In this document: positions 1-7,951 of the stretch, one piece after another | Position numbering within the stretch: the stretch's first letter is position 1 | Layout of the letters: the number at the start of each line of letters is the position of its first letter | Origin: JANNRA01 sp031401035 | Lineage (GTDB): Bacteria; Desulfobacterota; Binatia; HRBIN30; CADEER01 | Reading direction: 5' to 3' | Length of the DNA: 64,000 nt | Assembly (NCBI GenBank): GCA_031401035.1 | Contig: JANNRA010000103.1 | Coordinates: 3,519 to 67,518, forward strand | Program-made: the position numbers and the translations under genes | The notes under the pieces: generated by a model | What the model was told of the DNA's origin: nothing | Databases searched by the model: none | Seen by the model: only the letters and a program-made list of their open reading frames with translations

Positions 1-361
1 TCGCGTTCTGCGCGGCCTCGGCCGCCAAGACGGGGTAGATCGAGCGACGCGCCTCCACAACCGACCGGAACGACGCGTCGGCGAACTGAAGGTGTAGGGA
101 GAGCACGCTCGCGAGATGATCCGCGCCCGGTGCGCTGACCACCGGGCCTCCGCCGGGCCCGGCCTTGATGCGGAGCGCCCCCTGGAGCTCGAGGAATCGC
201 AGCGCCTCGCGCACGGTGGCGCGCGCCACGCCGAGCTCCTCGACCATCCGGTGCTCGGCGGCGAGCGGCGTCCCGGGTCGGAGGCGCTGGCGCCGGATCT
301 CGCTCACGAGCTTGCGGGCGATGCGGACCGCGACGCGTTCGGGAGTTTGTCTTCGGCTCAT
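1..361 (-). CDS. GntR/FadR-family transcriptional regulator (C-terminus beyond left edge)
   Basis: DNA-binding repressor or activator that probably controls the adjoining catabolic genes. The visible 120 codons begin MSRRQTPERVAVRIARKLV and give a complete GntR winged helix-turn-helix (residues about 8-75, with the recognition stretch VARATVREALRFLELQGAL). They continue into the first helices of an FCD-type ligand domain, where the window ends. ATG start at 361. It is divergent from the acyl-CoA dehydrogenase at 458. The 96-bp gap holds the near-palindrome at 406-420, which recurs at 9.3 kb. FCD regulators usually bind carboxylic acids or acyl-CoAs; the ligand here is unknown. Confidence 0.88.
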   Translation of the reverse strand, partial: MSRRQTPERVAVRIARKLVSEIRRQRLRPGTPLAAEHRMVEELGVARATVREALRFLELQGALRIKAGPGGGPVVSAPGADHLASVLSLHLQFADASFRSVVEARRSIYPVLAAEAAQNA

Positions 362-405
362 TCGGATCGTACGTCCCCCGCCACAAGTTCCGCTGGCGGT
401 CGGAC

Positions 406-420
406 AACTAGTATCATAGT
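406..420. promoter_or_regulatory. Putative GntR operator in the gntR / acyl-CoA dehydrogenase divergent promoter
   Basis: Sequence AACTAGTATCATAGT. Its core ACTA-n6-TAGT is an imperfect inverted repeat of the size expected for FadR/FCD-type GntR sites. It lies 45 bp from the regulator's start and 37 bp from the dehydrogenase's start. The first 14 bases recur exactly at 9300-9313 between two other divergent catabolic transcription units. Confidence 0.6.
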
Positions 421-457
421 ATTTCGCCGCACGCGAATGCATCAAGTCGGAGGGGCC

Positions 458-2617
458 ATGTCGATTTGCCTGACGGAAGAGCATCGGGAGCTCACCCGCG
501 TCGCCCGCGCCTTTCTCGAATCGAAGGGCGCGCGCGGTGAATCGCGTACGAGGCTCGACGCACCGAGCGACTGCTTGCCCAGTTTCTGGAAAGAGATGGC
601 CGATCTCGGATGGATGGGGCTCCACATCGCCGAAGCCCACGGAGGCCAGGGCTTCGGCATGCCCGAGCTCTCGGTCGTCATCGAGGCACTCGGCTTCGCC
701 ATGACGCCCGGCCCCTTCCTGCCGACCACGCTGGCCTCGGCGCTGATCGCCGAGGCCGGCAGCGACGCGGCACGCGCTGCCCTTCTGCCCGGCCTCGCCG
801 ACGGGTCGCTCGTCGGCGCGGTCGGCCTCGGTGGAGATCTGTACGCCAGCGGTGGCCGACTGCACGGGTCAGCCGGATGGGTCCTCGGCGCCGAGGTCGC
901 TCAGGTTCTCGCGGTTAGGGTCGGGGGCGACGTCGCTCTGCTCACGTCGGACCAGCCGGGCCTCTTGGTCGAGCCGCAGAAGAACCTGGATCCAAGTCGC
1001 AGGGTCGCGGTCGTTCGCTGCGACGGTGTCGAGGTCTCGGAGGCGAACCTTTTGGTCGGAGCTCGACGTAGCCTCCAACGCCTCGCCCGGGCGCTCTCCG
1101 CGGCCGAGGCCGCGGGTGGAGCGCGGGCGTGCACTGAGATGGCGGCCACCTACGCGAAGGAGCGCGTGCAGTTCGGCCGGCCCATCGGTACTTTCGGCCC
1201 GGTCAAACATCACTGTGCCAACATGCTGGTCGCAACCGAGCAGGCCACGGCGGGCGCCTGGGGCGCTGCGCGGGAAGATCTGAGCGGCGACGAGGCCGAT
1301 CTCGCGGCAGCCGTCGCCAGCAGTCTCGCGCTGCCCGCTTTCGCTATTTGCGCAAAGTTGAACATCCAGGTGCACGGCGGCATCGGCTATACGTGGGAGC
1401 ACAACGCCCACCTCTACCTGCGCCGCGCGATTGCGCTCGAGTCGTTGATGGGCCCGGTCGACCGAGCGCGCGAAGATGTGGTGAGGCTCATGGCCCGCGG
1501 CGTGCGCACCAAGGCGACGATCGCGCTGCCGCCCGAAGGAGAGACCTTCCGCGAAGAGGCCCGCCGCTTCGTCCAGAAGTATGAAAGCCTCCCCAAGGCG
1601 GCGAGGCGGAGGGCGCTGGCCGACAGCGGCTACCTCGTACCCCACTGGCCGAAGCCGTGGGGCCGCGGCGCCGGTGTGATCGAACAGCTCGTCATCGACG
1701 AGGAGTTCAAGGGTGTGCGGAGGCCGGACCTGAGCGTCAGCGGCTGGAACACGCTTACCATCGCCCAGCACGGAACACCCGCGCAGGTGGAGCGCTATGT
1801 CCGACCCAGTCTCGAGGGAGAGATCGACCTGTGCCAGCTCTTCAGCGAGCCGGGCGCGGGTTCCGACGCCGCCGCGGTGCAGACGCGCGGCGTCAAGGTT
1901 GACGGAGGCTGGCGGGTGTCGGGGCAGAAGGTGTGGACCAGCAACGCGCAGCGCTCGACGCACGGGTTCGCGACCGTGCGAACCAACCCCGAAGCGCCGA
2001 AGCACGCGGGTATCAGCATGATGGTGATCGACTTGCACGCCGACGGCGTCGAGGTGCGACCCTTGCGCCAGATCACCGGGCACGCGCACTTCAATGAGGT
2101 CTTCTTCGACGACGTCTTCGTGGCGGACGACGATGTCGTCGGTCCCGTCGATCAGGGTTGGACCGTCGCCCGCAACACGCTTGGGAACGAGCGTATTTCG
2201 CTCGGCGGCGGCGCAGACGGGGGAATGATCGGCGGACCGAATCTCCTGGAGCTGATCAATAAGCTCGCGGCGGACGACCTGGGCGTGATCCGCGAGGCGG
2301 GTGCGGCGCTTGCCGAGTCCGAGTCGATCACCTTGATGAATCTCCGAGGCGTGATCCGTGCCGTCGAAGGCACCGAGCCGGGCGCCGAGGGGAACATCAA
2401 GAAGCTCATCGGCGCCGAAGTCGTACAACGCAAGGGTGCGATCGCGGCGCGCATAGTCGGGCCGGCGGCGGCGGTGCGGGAAGGCGACGAGGGCCGAGTC
2501 GGGATGTGGCTGATGGCGACGATGGCAGCCACGATCGGCGGAGGTACCTCAGAGATCATCCGCAATCAGATCGGCGAACGGCTGCTCGGCCTGCCGCGGG
2601 ATCCATTGATCAGCTAG
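458..2617 (+). CDS. Tandem (double-length) acyl-CoA dehydrogenase
   Basis: FAD-dependent alpha,beta-dehydrogenation of an acyl-CoA. At 719 aa it is about twice the usual length. Residues 1-~365 form one acyl-CoA dehydrogenase unit with the HGGIGYTWEHNAHLYLRR signature. Residues ~380-719 form a second unit with FSEPGAGSDAA (flavin loop), KVWTSNAQ and IGGGTSEIIRN. This matches the fused architecture of mycobacterial FadE34, in which one chain mimics the alpha2beta2 enzymes of steroid side-chain degradation. In the C-terminal half the position of the MCAD catalytic Glu (EGTSxIxR) reads GGGTSEIIR, so the base must lie elsewhere. ATG at 458 follows GGAGGGG; a longer upstream reading of the frame is rejected because it overlaps the divergent promoter. 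Confidence 0.9.
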   Translation: MSICLTEEHRELTRVARAFLESKGARGESRTRLDAPSDCLPSFWKEMADLGWMGLHIAEAHGGQGFGMPELSVVIEALGFAMTPGPFLPTTLASALIAEAGSDAARAALLPGLADGSLVGAVGLGGDLYASGGRLHGSAGWVLGAEVAQVLAVRVGGDVALLTSDQPGLLVEPQKNLDPSRRVAVVRCDGVEVSEANLLVGARRSLQRLARALSAAEAAGGARACTEMAATYAKERVQFGRPIGTFGPVKHHCANMLVATEQATAGAWGAAREDLSGDEADLAAAVASSLALPAFAICAKLNIQVHGGIGYTWEHNAHLYLRRAIALESLMGPVDRAREDVVRLMARGVRTKATIALPPEGETFREEARRFVQKYESLPKAARRRALADSGYLVPHWPKPWGRGAGVIEQLVIDEEFKGVRRPDLSVSGWNTLTIAQHGTPAQVERYVRPSLEGEIDLCQLFSEPGAGSDAAAVQTRGVKVDGGWRVSGQKVWTSNAQRSTHGFATVRTNPEAPKHAGISMMVIDLHADGVEVRPLRQITGHAHFNEVFFDDVFVADDDVVGPVDQGWTVARNTLGNERISLGGGADGGMIGGPNLLELINKLAADDLGVIREAGAALAESESITLMNLRGVIRAVEGTEPGAEGNIKKLIGAEVVQRKGAIAARIVGPAAAVREGDEGRVGMWLMATMAATIGGGTSEIIRNQIGERLLGLPRDPLIS

Positions 2618-2640
2618 CCTCAATCACAGAGTGTGCCGTG

Positions 2641-2756
2641 CAAAGACGGCGGTTTCCAGTGGGTGAGGGTCCCACCCGGGAAAGGTTCGCTCCAGCCGGA
2701 AGCAGTCGGAGCAGTGTAAGGAAGTAACGAGATTCGCTCGATTCGCACGTGCACGT
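2641..2756 (+). ncRNA. Possible structured RNA, resembling a group II intron 5' fragment
   Basis: The 141-bp gap between convergent genes folds into consecutive stems. The first is TTTCC(2653-2657)/GGAAA(2679-2683), enclosing GTGGG(2659-2663)/CCCAC(2671-2675). The second is GCTCC(2689-2693)/GGAGC(2708-2712). The third is CGAG(2728-2731)/CTCG(2737-2740). A GCACGTGC palindrome and a T-run follow at 2745-2760. The phrases GTGAGGGTCCCACC, CCGGAAGCAGTCGGAG and AAGGAAGTAACGAG resemble the 5' domain of some bacterial group II introns from memory. No reverse transcriptase follows. A bidirectional terminator is the alternative. Confidence 0.3.
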
Positions 2757-2758
2757 TT

Positions 2759-3751
2759 TTACGCGATCAGCTCCTCGAGCTGTTCTGCGGTGCTCGGGAT
2801 GTCGCCGCGCGGCATATAGATCATCTGGAGGTCGGCGCCCAGTGCCGCTCGTTCCCGAAGCTGCTCCCGCACCTCATCGATCCGACCGATGCACTGAAGG
2901 TCTCGGATCATGCGTTCGGAGATCGCGTCGAAGGCGCCCTTGCTGTCGCGTTCAGCGAAGGCCTTGCGGGAAGCGGCCACCTCGGCCTCGTAGCCGTTGC
3001 GCTCCAGCATCTGCCAATAGAAAACGCCCATCTTGTTGATGTAGAACCACAGGATCTGCCGCGCCTCCTGCCACTTGGTATCGTCGTTCTTGCCGTCAAG
3101 GACGTTCACGGTCGTGAAGGGAGCGATTGTGAAGGGCTTGTTCGGCTTACCGGCGACTTCGGCAGCCGCCTGCAGGTCGGCGCGGAGCGACGCGAACTTC
3201 TGCTTCGGCCAGTGGATCGGGATCACACCGTCGGCGATTACGCCGGTCTGGTTGATCGAGCTCGGTGAGATCGCTGCAATCCAAACCGGGATCTTCGTAC
3301 GCGGCCGCGCGTACTCGAGCTGGAATCCGCGGTGGAGCTGAAAGATCTCGCCGTCGTAGTCGAGCTTCTCGCCGGCGATGAGGAGGTCGAAGATCTCGAC
3401 GGTCTCGCGGATGCGGCGGAGCGGCGCCGCGAACGGAACGCCGTGCAGATGCTCGATCACGTTGGCCCCCGACGAGCCGAGGCCGAGCACGGCACGCCCC
3501 TCCGAGATCTGGTCGAGCATCGCGAACTCCTGCGCGAGCACGGCCGGCGAGCGCGAGAAGCAGTTCACGATCGACGTCCCGATCGTGATTCGGCTCGTTT
3601 TCGCCGCGATCAGCGTGAGGAACGGAAGCACCGACGGGCCCCAGGCCTCCCCCGTCGCGACGTGCTCGTAGCCAAGGTCCTCGGCGATGCGGACCCGCTC
3701 GAGCCCCTCCTTCCAATCCTTGCCGATTGTCGCGAGTACGCCGAGTCGCAC
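2759..3751 (-). CDS. Luciferase-like (LLM class) flavin/F420-dependent oxidoreductase
   Basis: Oxidoreductase of the bacterial luciferase-like TIM-barrel superfamily, 330 aa, using FMNH2 or F420. The N-terminus VRLGVLATIGKDW, then ITIGTSIVNCFSRSP, the LDQISEGRAVLGLGSSGA loop and IPVWIAAISPSSI are typical strand-loop motifs. The GTG at 3751 is chosen because GGGGAAAG precedes it and the barrel begins there; the frame stays open upstream but is not family-like. It is the last gene of the six-gene operon that starts near 9139, 55 bp after the crotonase. The substrate is unknown. A role in oxidising or reducing an intermediate of the same pathway is inferred from the operon. Confidence 0.82.
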   Translation of the reverse strand: MRLGVLATIGKDWKEGLERVRIAEDLGYEHVATGEAWGPSVLPFLTLIAAKTSRITIGTSIVNCFSRSPAVLAQEFAMLDQISEGRAVLGLGSSGANVIEHLHGVPFAAPLRRIRETVEIFDLLIAGEKLDYDGEIFQLHRGFQLEYARPRTKIPVWIAAISPSSINQTGVIADGVIPIHWPKQKFASLRADLQAAAEVAGKPNKPFTIAPFTTVNVLDGKNDDTKWQEARQILWFYINKMGVFYWQMLERNGYEAEVAASRKAFAERDSKGAFDAISERMIRDLQCIGRIDEVREQLRERAALGADLQMIYMPRGDIPSTAEQLEELIA

Positions 3752-3806
3752 GCTTTCCCCTCTACTCCGCCGACTGTCGTCGTCCGCGGTGACCTGAATG
3801 CCTCGA

Positions 3807-4709
3807 TCACCGCTCGCCGGAAAGCCTTGCGCTGCGGATCCGACCCTCTGGCGCTTCCACCCGCGCGTAGCCTTCTCCAAAGGGCTCATCCCTGCGGCGC
3901 AGGGTTTCCTTGAGGCCGTGCTCTCTGATGCTACGCCCGTAGTCGCGGACGGCCGGCGCCCGGTGGGCGCGCGCGTCGTTCTCGCCGGCCAGTCTCTGCA
4001 GGACCTGCGCGCCCATCAACTCGAGGGCGAGGTTGGTGATGCGCTTGTTGGCGGCGAGCAGGTCGGAATCGATCAGGCTGAAGCGGTCTGCCAGGCCTTC
4101 GACTTCGTCCTCGAGGACGTCGGCGGGCACGGCTTTCATCACCAGGCCGATCTTCGCCGCGTCCGCGCCGGTTACGGAATCACCGGTGAGCTGCAGTCGC
4201 TTCGCCCATTGTGGCCCGCAGTGGTACACCCAGAGATTATTGGGGAGGGCCCCCATCGTGCGCGCCGCGGGGAAGCCGATGCGCGCATCCTCGGCCGCGA
4301 TCACGATGTCGCAGGCCATGGCGAGGTCGGTGCCCCCCGCCAGACAGTTTCCGTGTACTTGCGCGATGGACGGCTTGTGCATCTCCCAGAGCGCGCGGAT
4401 GCGGCGGTTGTTCTGTTCGATCAGCCAGATGTCGTCGTCGTGGCTGCGGCCGGTTCGATGATCCGGCCGCCTCTTGCTGCCGAGTGCCATGAGGTCGTAG
4501 CCGGAGCAAAACGAGGTCCCTTCCCCCCGCAGGATCACACTGTGCACGGCGGAGTCGTCATCCGCCTCCCAGAGCGCGTGCTCCAGCTCCTCGAGGAGGC
4601 GCGATGTCATCGCGTTGTGCTTGTCGGGCCGCGCCAGGGTGATGCGCGCCCGTCCGTTTTCGACCTCGTATCGAATCTGTTCGTAGTTCGTTTCGCCGTC
4701 TACGCTCAC
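3807..4709 (-). CDS. Enoyl-CoA hydratase/isomerase (crotonase) family protein, atypical active site
   Basis: CoA-thioester enzyme of the crotonase fold, 300 aa. The oxyanion-hole regions TSFCSGYDL (residues ~65-75) and HGNCLAGGTDLAMACD (~120-135) are intact. The stretch that normally reads FGxPEV, carrying a catalytic Glu, reads IGFPAARTMG, so that Glu is replaced by Ala and classical hydration is unlikely. Other crotonase chemistries (isomerase, hydrolase, C-C bond cleavage) are possible. The C-terminus (~235-300) is longer than usual and Arg/Glu-rich. GTG start at 4709 follows GGAGGACGGC. It lies 30 bp after the upstream crotonase gene. Confidence 0.85.
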   Translation of the reverse strand: MSVDGETNYEQIRYEVENGRARITLARPDKHNAMTSRLLEELEHALWEADDDSAVHSVILRGEGTSFCSGYDLMALGSKRRPDHRTGRSHDDDIWLIEQNNRRIRALWEMHKPSIAQVHGNCLAGGTDLAMACDIVIAAEDARIGFPAARTMGALPNNLWVYHCGPQWAKRLQLTGDSVTGADAAKIGLVMKAVPADVLEDEVEGLADRFSLIDSDLLAANKRITNLALELMGAQVLQRLAGENDARAHRAPAVRDYGRSIREHGLKETLRRRDEPFGEGYARVEAPEGRIRSARLSGER

Positions 4710-4739
4710 GCCGTCCTCCTGTGCTGCCCGGGGCTGCCG

Positions 4740-5552
4740 TTACGAGCGCCGGCTGAACTTGGGGTTGCGTTTTTCGAAGATTGCCTTGACCGCCTCGCGA
4801 CCATCCTCGCTCGAGAGAGCGCGCCTGGCCAACTCTATCTCGTCGCGCAGGTGGGCTTCGAGATCCGCGAGGAGGCCCGCCCGGGTGACGAGACGCTTGG
4901 TCTGTCGCGCCGCCATCGGAGCGACCTCGGCGATTCGACGGCAATAGCCGCGGAAGGTGTCTTCGAACTCCCCCGCGGGTGCAACCTCGCCAACTAGGCC
5001 GAGGCTGAGCGCCGCTTGCGCATCCGTCATCTTGGGGTCGAGCAGAAATCGCATCGCGCCCTCGTGTCCGATGGCCTGCGGCAAGGTCCACGAAAGCCCG
5101 CAGTCAGGTGAGCTCCCCGCCCGCGCGTAACCCGGATGAAAGCGCGCTATCGAGCTGGCGATTCGTATGTCGGCACACATGGCGAGGGCCAGGCCGGCGC
5201 CGATGGCGATCCCGCCGATGCCGGCAATCACGGGCTTGTCACAGTCGACACGAATGCCGATCACGAGTCGAACGATGTCGTCATCCGTGATGCGACGATT
5301 CGGAGATGTGCCGGATGAACGGCTGGGCGGCGCCAGATCCGCACCGGCACAGAAGGCGTCGCCAGCGCCAGTGAGTCCTATCACGCGGACGTCGTCGTCG
5401 GCCGCGGCTGCGGCGAAGCCGTCGACGATTGCATGTACGAGGTCGCCGGAGAGAGCGTTCTTCTTCGCTGGTCGGTTGAGGGTCAGAATCCTTACCCCGG
5501 CTTCGGTCTCTTGCCGGAGCAACGGCTCGGGGTTCGCTGCGGGATTGCTCAT
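4740..5552 (-). CDS. Enoyl-CoA hydratase/isomerase family protein (PaaG-like)
   Basis: Crotonase-fold protein of 270 aa. DAFCAGADLAPP gives the first oxyanion segment and GGIAIGAGLALAMCADIRI the second. SSPDCGLSWTLPQAIG matches the PaaG-type motif PDxGxSWxLPR, which carries the Asp used by 1,2-epoxyphenylacetyl-CoA isomerase and related enoyl-CoA isomerases. A double-bond isomerase is therefore more likely than a hydratase. ATG at 5552; an earlier in-frame start would overlap the preceding gene. It is 17 bp downstream of the luciferase-like oxidoreductase in the same operon. Pairing it with a crotonase lacking the usual Glu suggests two distinct CoA-thioester steps. Confidence 0.85.
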   Translation of the reverse strand: MSNPAANPEPLLRQETEAGVRILTLNRPAKKNALSGDLVHAIVDGFAAAAADDDVRVIGLTGAGDAFCAGADLAPPSRSSGTSPNRRITDDDIVRLVIGIRVDCDKPVIAGIGGIAIGAGLALAMCADIRIASSIARFHPGYARAGSSPDCGLSWTLPQAIGHEGAMRFLLDPKMTDAQAALSLGLVGEVAPAGEFEDTFRGYCRRIAEVAPMAARQTKRLVTRAGLLADLEAHLRDEIELARRALSSEDGREAVKAIFEKRNPKFSRRS

Positions 5553-5569
5553 TATCGGTCCAGAGAGCT

Positions 5570-6616
5570 CTACGTGGTGCGGTCGCGGCTTCCGGTGAGC
5601 TCGGCCATCAACTCCAGCCCTTCTTGGTGATGGCACGATAGGATGAGGCCGGTCGCGCCCGATTCCTCCCAGGCCTTGTAGCGTTCGCGGATCCGCTCGG
5701 GCGGCCCGACCAAAGCTCCCTCGTCGCAGAAGTCGTCCGGCACCGCCTCGATCGCCTCGCGCTTGCGACCGGCCAGGTAGAGCTCCTGGATCTTCGCGGC
5801 CGCCTCGGGGTAGCCACGGCGCACCATCATGTCGTTGTGAAAGTTCTTGTTACGATGGCCCATGCCGCCTGCATACAGAGCGATGCCCGGCTTCATCCGA
5901 GAGAGCGCAGACCGCACGTCGTCGGTGATGATGAGCGGTAGCAACGGCTGGATCTCGAAGTCGGCCAGGCTCTTGCCGCCGGCTCGGCGGAAGCCTTCTT
6001 CCAGCCACGGTCGGTAGAGTTCCATCATGCCCGGCACGAAGGCCAGCGGGAACCAGCCGTCGGCGATCTCGGCGGTGAGCCGGACAGTGCGCTCGTTGCC
6101 GGTGCCGAGCCAGATGGGGATTTTCGGGTTCATGTGGAGGATGGACTTCAAGGGCTTGCCGATCCCCAGCGCGCCGTCGCCGCGATAGGGGAGCGAGATT
6201 TCCCGGCCGTCATGGGCGGCCGGCTCCTCGCGCGCGAAAATCTTGCGCATGATCGAGACATAGTCGCGGATGCGCCAGTAGGGCTTCCCCCAGGGCTGGC
6301 CGTACCAGCCTTCGACGATCTGTGGCCCGCTCACGCCGAGCCCGGCGATGAAGCGGTCACCGCCAGCCAGCGCGTCGATGGTCGCAGCTTGCATGGCCGC
6401 CATGGCAGGCGTCCGCCCGGCCAGCTGCATGATCGACGTTCCGAGGCGGATCCGCTTGGTGACAGCGGCCAAGTACGCGAGGGGGGAGGTCGCGTCGGAG
6501 CCGTAGGCCTCGGCCGTCCACACCGCATCGAAACCAAGCGCTTCTGCAAGCTGTACCTGCTCCACGGGCAGTTTCATCTGCGCCCCGGAGTAGCCGAGCA
6601 TCAGGCCGAGCTTCAT
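5570..6616 (-). CDS. Luciferase-like F420-dependent oxidoreductase (Rv3520c-like)
   Basis: LLM-class oxidoreductase of 348 aa beginning MKLGLMLGYSGAQMKLPVEQ. It contains EALGFDAVWTAEAYGSDA, IRLGTSIMQLAGRTPA and FIAGLGVSGPQIVEGWYG, which resemble the F420-dependent subgroup around mycobacterial Rv3520c; that gene lies in the cholesterol-catabolic region. The ATG at 6616 is 6 bp after the P450 stop, so the two are translationally close and may act sequentially. It is only distantly similar to the other luciferase-like protein of this operon, which argues for two substrates rather than a recent duplication. Confidence 0.87.
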   Translation of the reverse strand: MKLGLMLGYSGAQMKLPVEQVQLAEALGFDAVWTAEAYGSDATSPLAYLAAVTKRIRLGTSIMQLAGRTPAMAAMQAATIDALAGGDRFIAGLGVSGPQIVEGWYGQPWGKPYWRIRDYVSIMRKIFAREEPAAHDGREISLPYRGDGALGIGKPLKSILHMNPKIPIWLGTGNERTVRLTAEIADGWFPLAFVPGMMELYRPWLEEGFRRAGGKSLADFEIQPLLPLIITDDVRSALSRMKPGIALYAGGMGHRNKNFHNDMMVRRGYPEAAAKIQELYLAGRKREAIEAVPDDFCDEGALVGPPERIRERYKAWEESGATGLILSCHHQEGLELMAELTGSRDRTT

Positions 6617-6622
6617 ATGCGC

Positions 6623-7885
6623 CTATGCGGCTCGGTTCACACGGTAGCGAAGGGGCAGCTTCTTCAGTCCCACCACGAAGCTGGATTGGATCCGCTCGGG
6701 TTCGCCAGCAACCTCGAGTGACTCGATTCTGCTGACCAACTCGCGCAGCAACGCGCGCTGCGACTGGCGGGCGAGGTGCGCCCCGAGGCAGAAGTGCTCG
6801 CCGACTCCGAAGGCGAGGTGCGGGTTCGGCTCGCGGTCGATGCGGAAGGTATACGGATCCTCGAAGACCGACTCGTCGCGATTCGCCGAGGCGTAGAAGA
6901 GGACAAGATTGTCCCCCGCACGGAGCTGCTGTCCTCGAAACTCCAGATCCTCCGCCACGACACGCTTCATGTAGTTGACGGGTGAGGTCCAGCGCAGAAT
7001 CTCCTCCACGGCGGTCTGTACCAGATGGGGATTGCGTTTGAGCTTGTCGAATTCGGCGGGATGCTCGGCGAGAGCACGGATGCCGCTCGCCAGGGCGTTC
7101 TTCGTGGTATCGTGTCCGGCGGTGAAGGTGATCAGGAAGTAGCCAAGCGTGTCGATCATCCCCATAGGTTCGCCGTTCACCTTGCCGTTGGCGAGTACGC
7201 TTGCCAGGTCGTCCGTCGGATTGGCGCGGCGATCGTCGATGATCGAATTGAAGAGTTGGAAGAACTCCATGGCCATCGCTCGCACCGCCTGGCTCCGATC
7301 CTCGCCCTTGCGCTGGAGGTCAGGATCGTCCGAGGCGAAGAGCTCGTTGGTGAGCTGGAGGAGCTTGGGTTCGTGCTCTCGCTGCAGTCCGAGAACGGTG
7401 CAGAGGACGCGAAGCGGGTGCAGGGCCGCTACTTGGTTCACGAACTCACACTCGCCCTCACCGCTGCTGGCACGCTCGACAAGGCCATCCACCAGGGCGC
7501 GGGCGGACTTCTCGGCGATCGGGGCGATGCGCTCGATGGCGCGCGGCGTGAACCAAGGGGCGGCGACCTTGCGATAGTCGCGGTGTTCCGGCGGATCCAT
7601 TACCAGGATGGCGCGCAGCTGGCCGAGTCCCTCCTCCGCTTCGAGGATCTGCTTCTGCTCCGGGCTCTCCACAAGGATGCCGAAGCGATTGAGAAAGCGG
7701 TCGGGCTGCGACGAGATCTCGGAGATCTGATCGTGGCGGACGACGGGATAGAAGGCATCGAATCCTTCGGGCTCGTAACGTTGCAGCCGGTCCAGGCGTC
7801 GCAGCTCGCGCCACTGATCGTGAGGGAGACCGCGCTCGGCGTACGCGCGCGGTGAGATCAAATCGAGTCCGTTGATGTCGGTCAC
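6623..7885 (-). CDS. Cytochrome P450
   Basis: Soluble bacterial P450 monooxygenase, about 420 aa. It has the I-helix oxygen-activating motif AGHDTTKN (~245), the K-helix ExxR in EEILR (~290) and the heme-thiolate loop FGVGEHFCLGAHLAR (~355-370), with Cys as iron ligand. It probably hydroxylates the operon's hydrophobic substrate. No dedicated ferredoxin or reductase gene is next to it. GTG at 7885 is preferred because GGAGAAGAGCAA precedes it; a TTG 54 bp upstream is possible. It lies 66 bp after the amidohydrolase. The CYP family cannot be assigned by eye. Confidence 0.92.
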   Translation of the reverse strand: MTDINGLDLISPRAYAERGLPHDQWRELRRLDRLQRYEPEGFDAFYPVVRHDQISEISSQPDRFLNRFGILVESPEQKQILEAEEGLGQLRAILVMDPPEHRDYRKVAAPWFTPRAIERIAPIAEKSARALVDGLVERASSGEGECEFVNQVAALHPLRVLCTVLGLQREHEPKLLQLTNELFASDDPDLQRKGEDRSQAVRAMAMEFFQLFNSIIDDRRANPTDDLASVLANGKVNGEPMGMIDTLGYFLITFTAGHDTTKNALASGIRALAEHPAEFDKLKRNPHLVQTAVEEILRWTSPVNYMKRVVAEDLEFRGQQLRAGDNLVLFYASANRDESVFEDPYTFRIDREPNPHLAFGVGEHFCLGAHLARQSQRALLRELVSRIESLEVAGEPERIQSSFVVGLKKLPLRYRVNRAA

Positions 7886-7951
7886 TTGCTCTTCTCCGAT
7901 GCACTCCAGAGCGTTGATGTCGACGAAAGCGCGAAACAAGACCTTGGAAAG

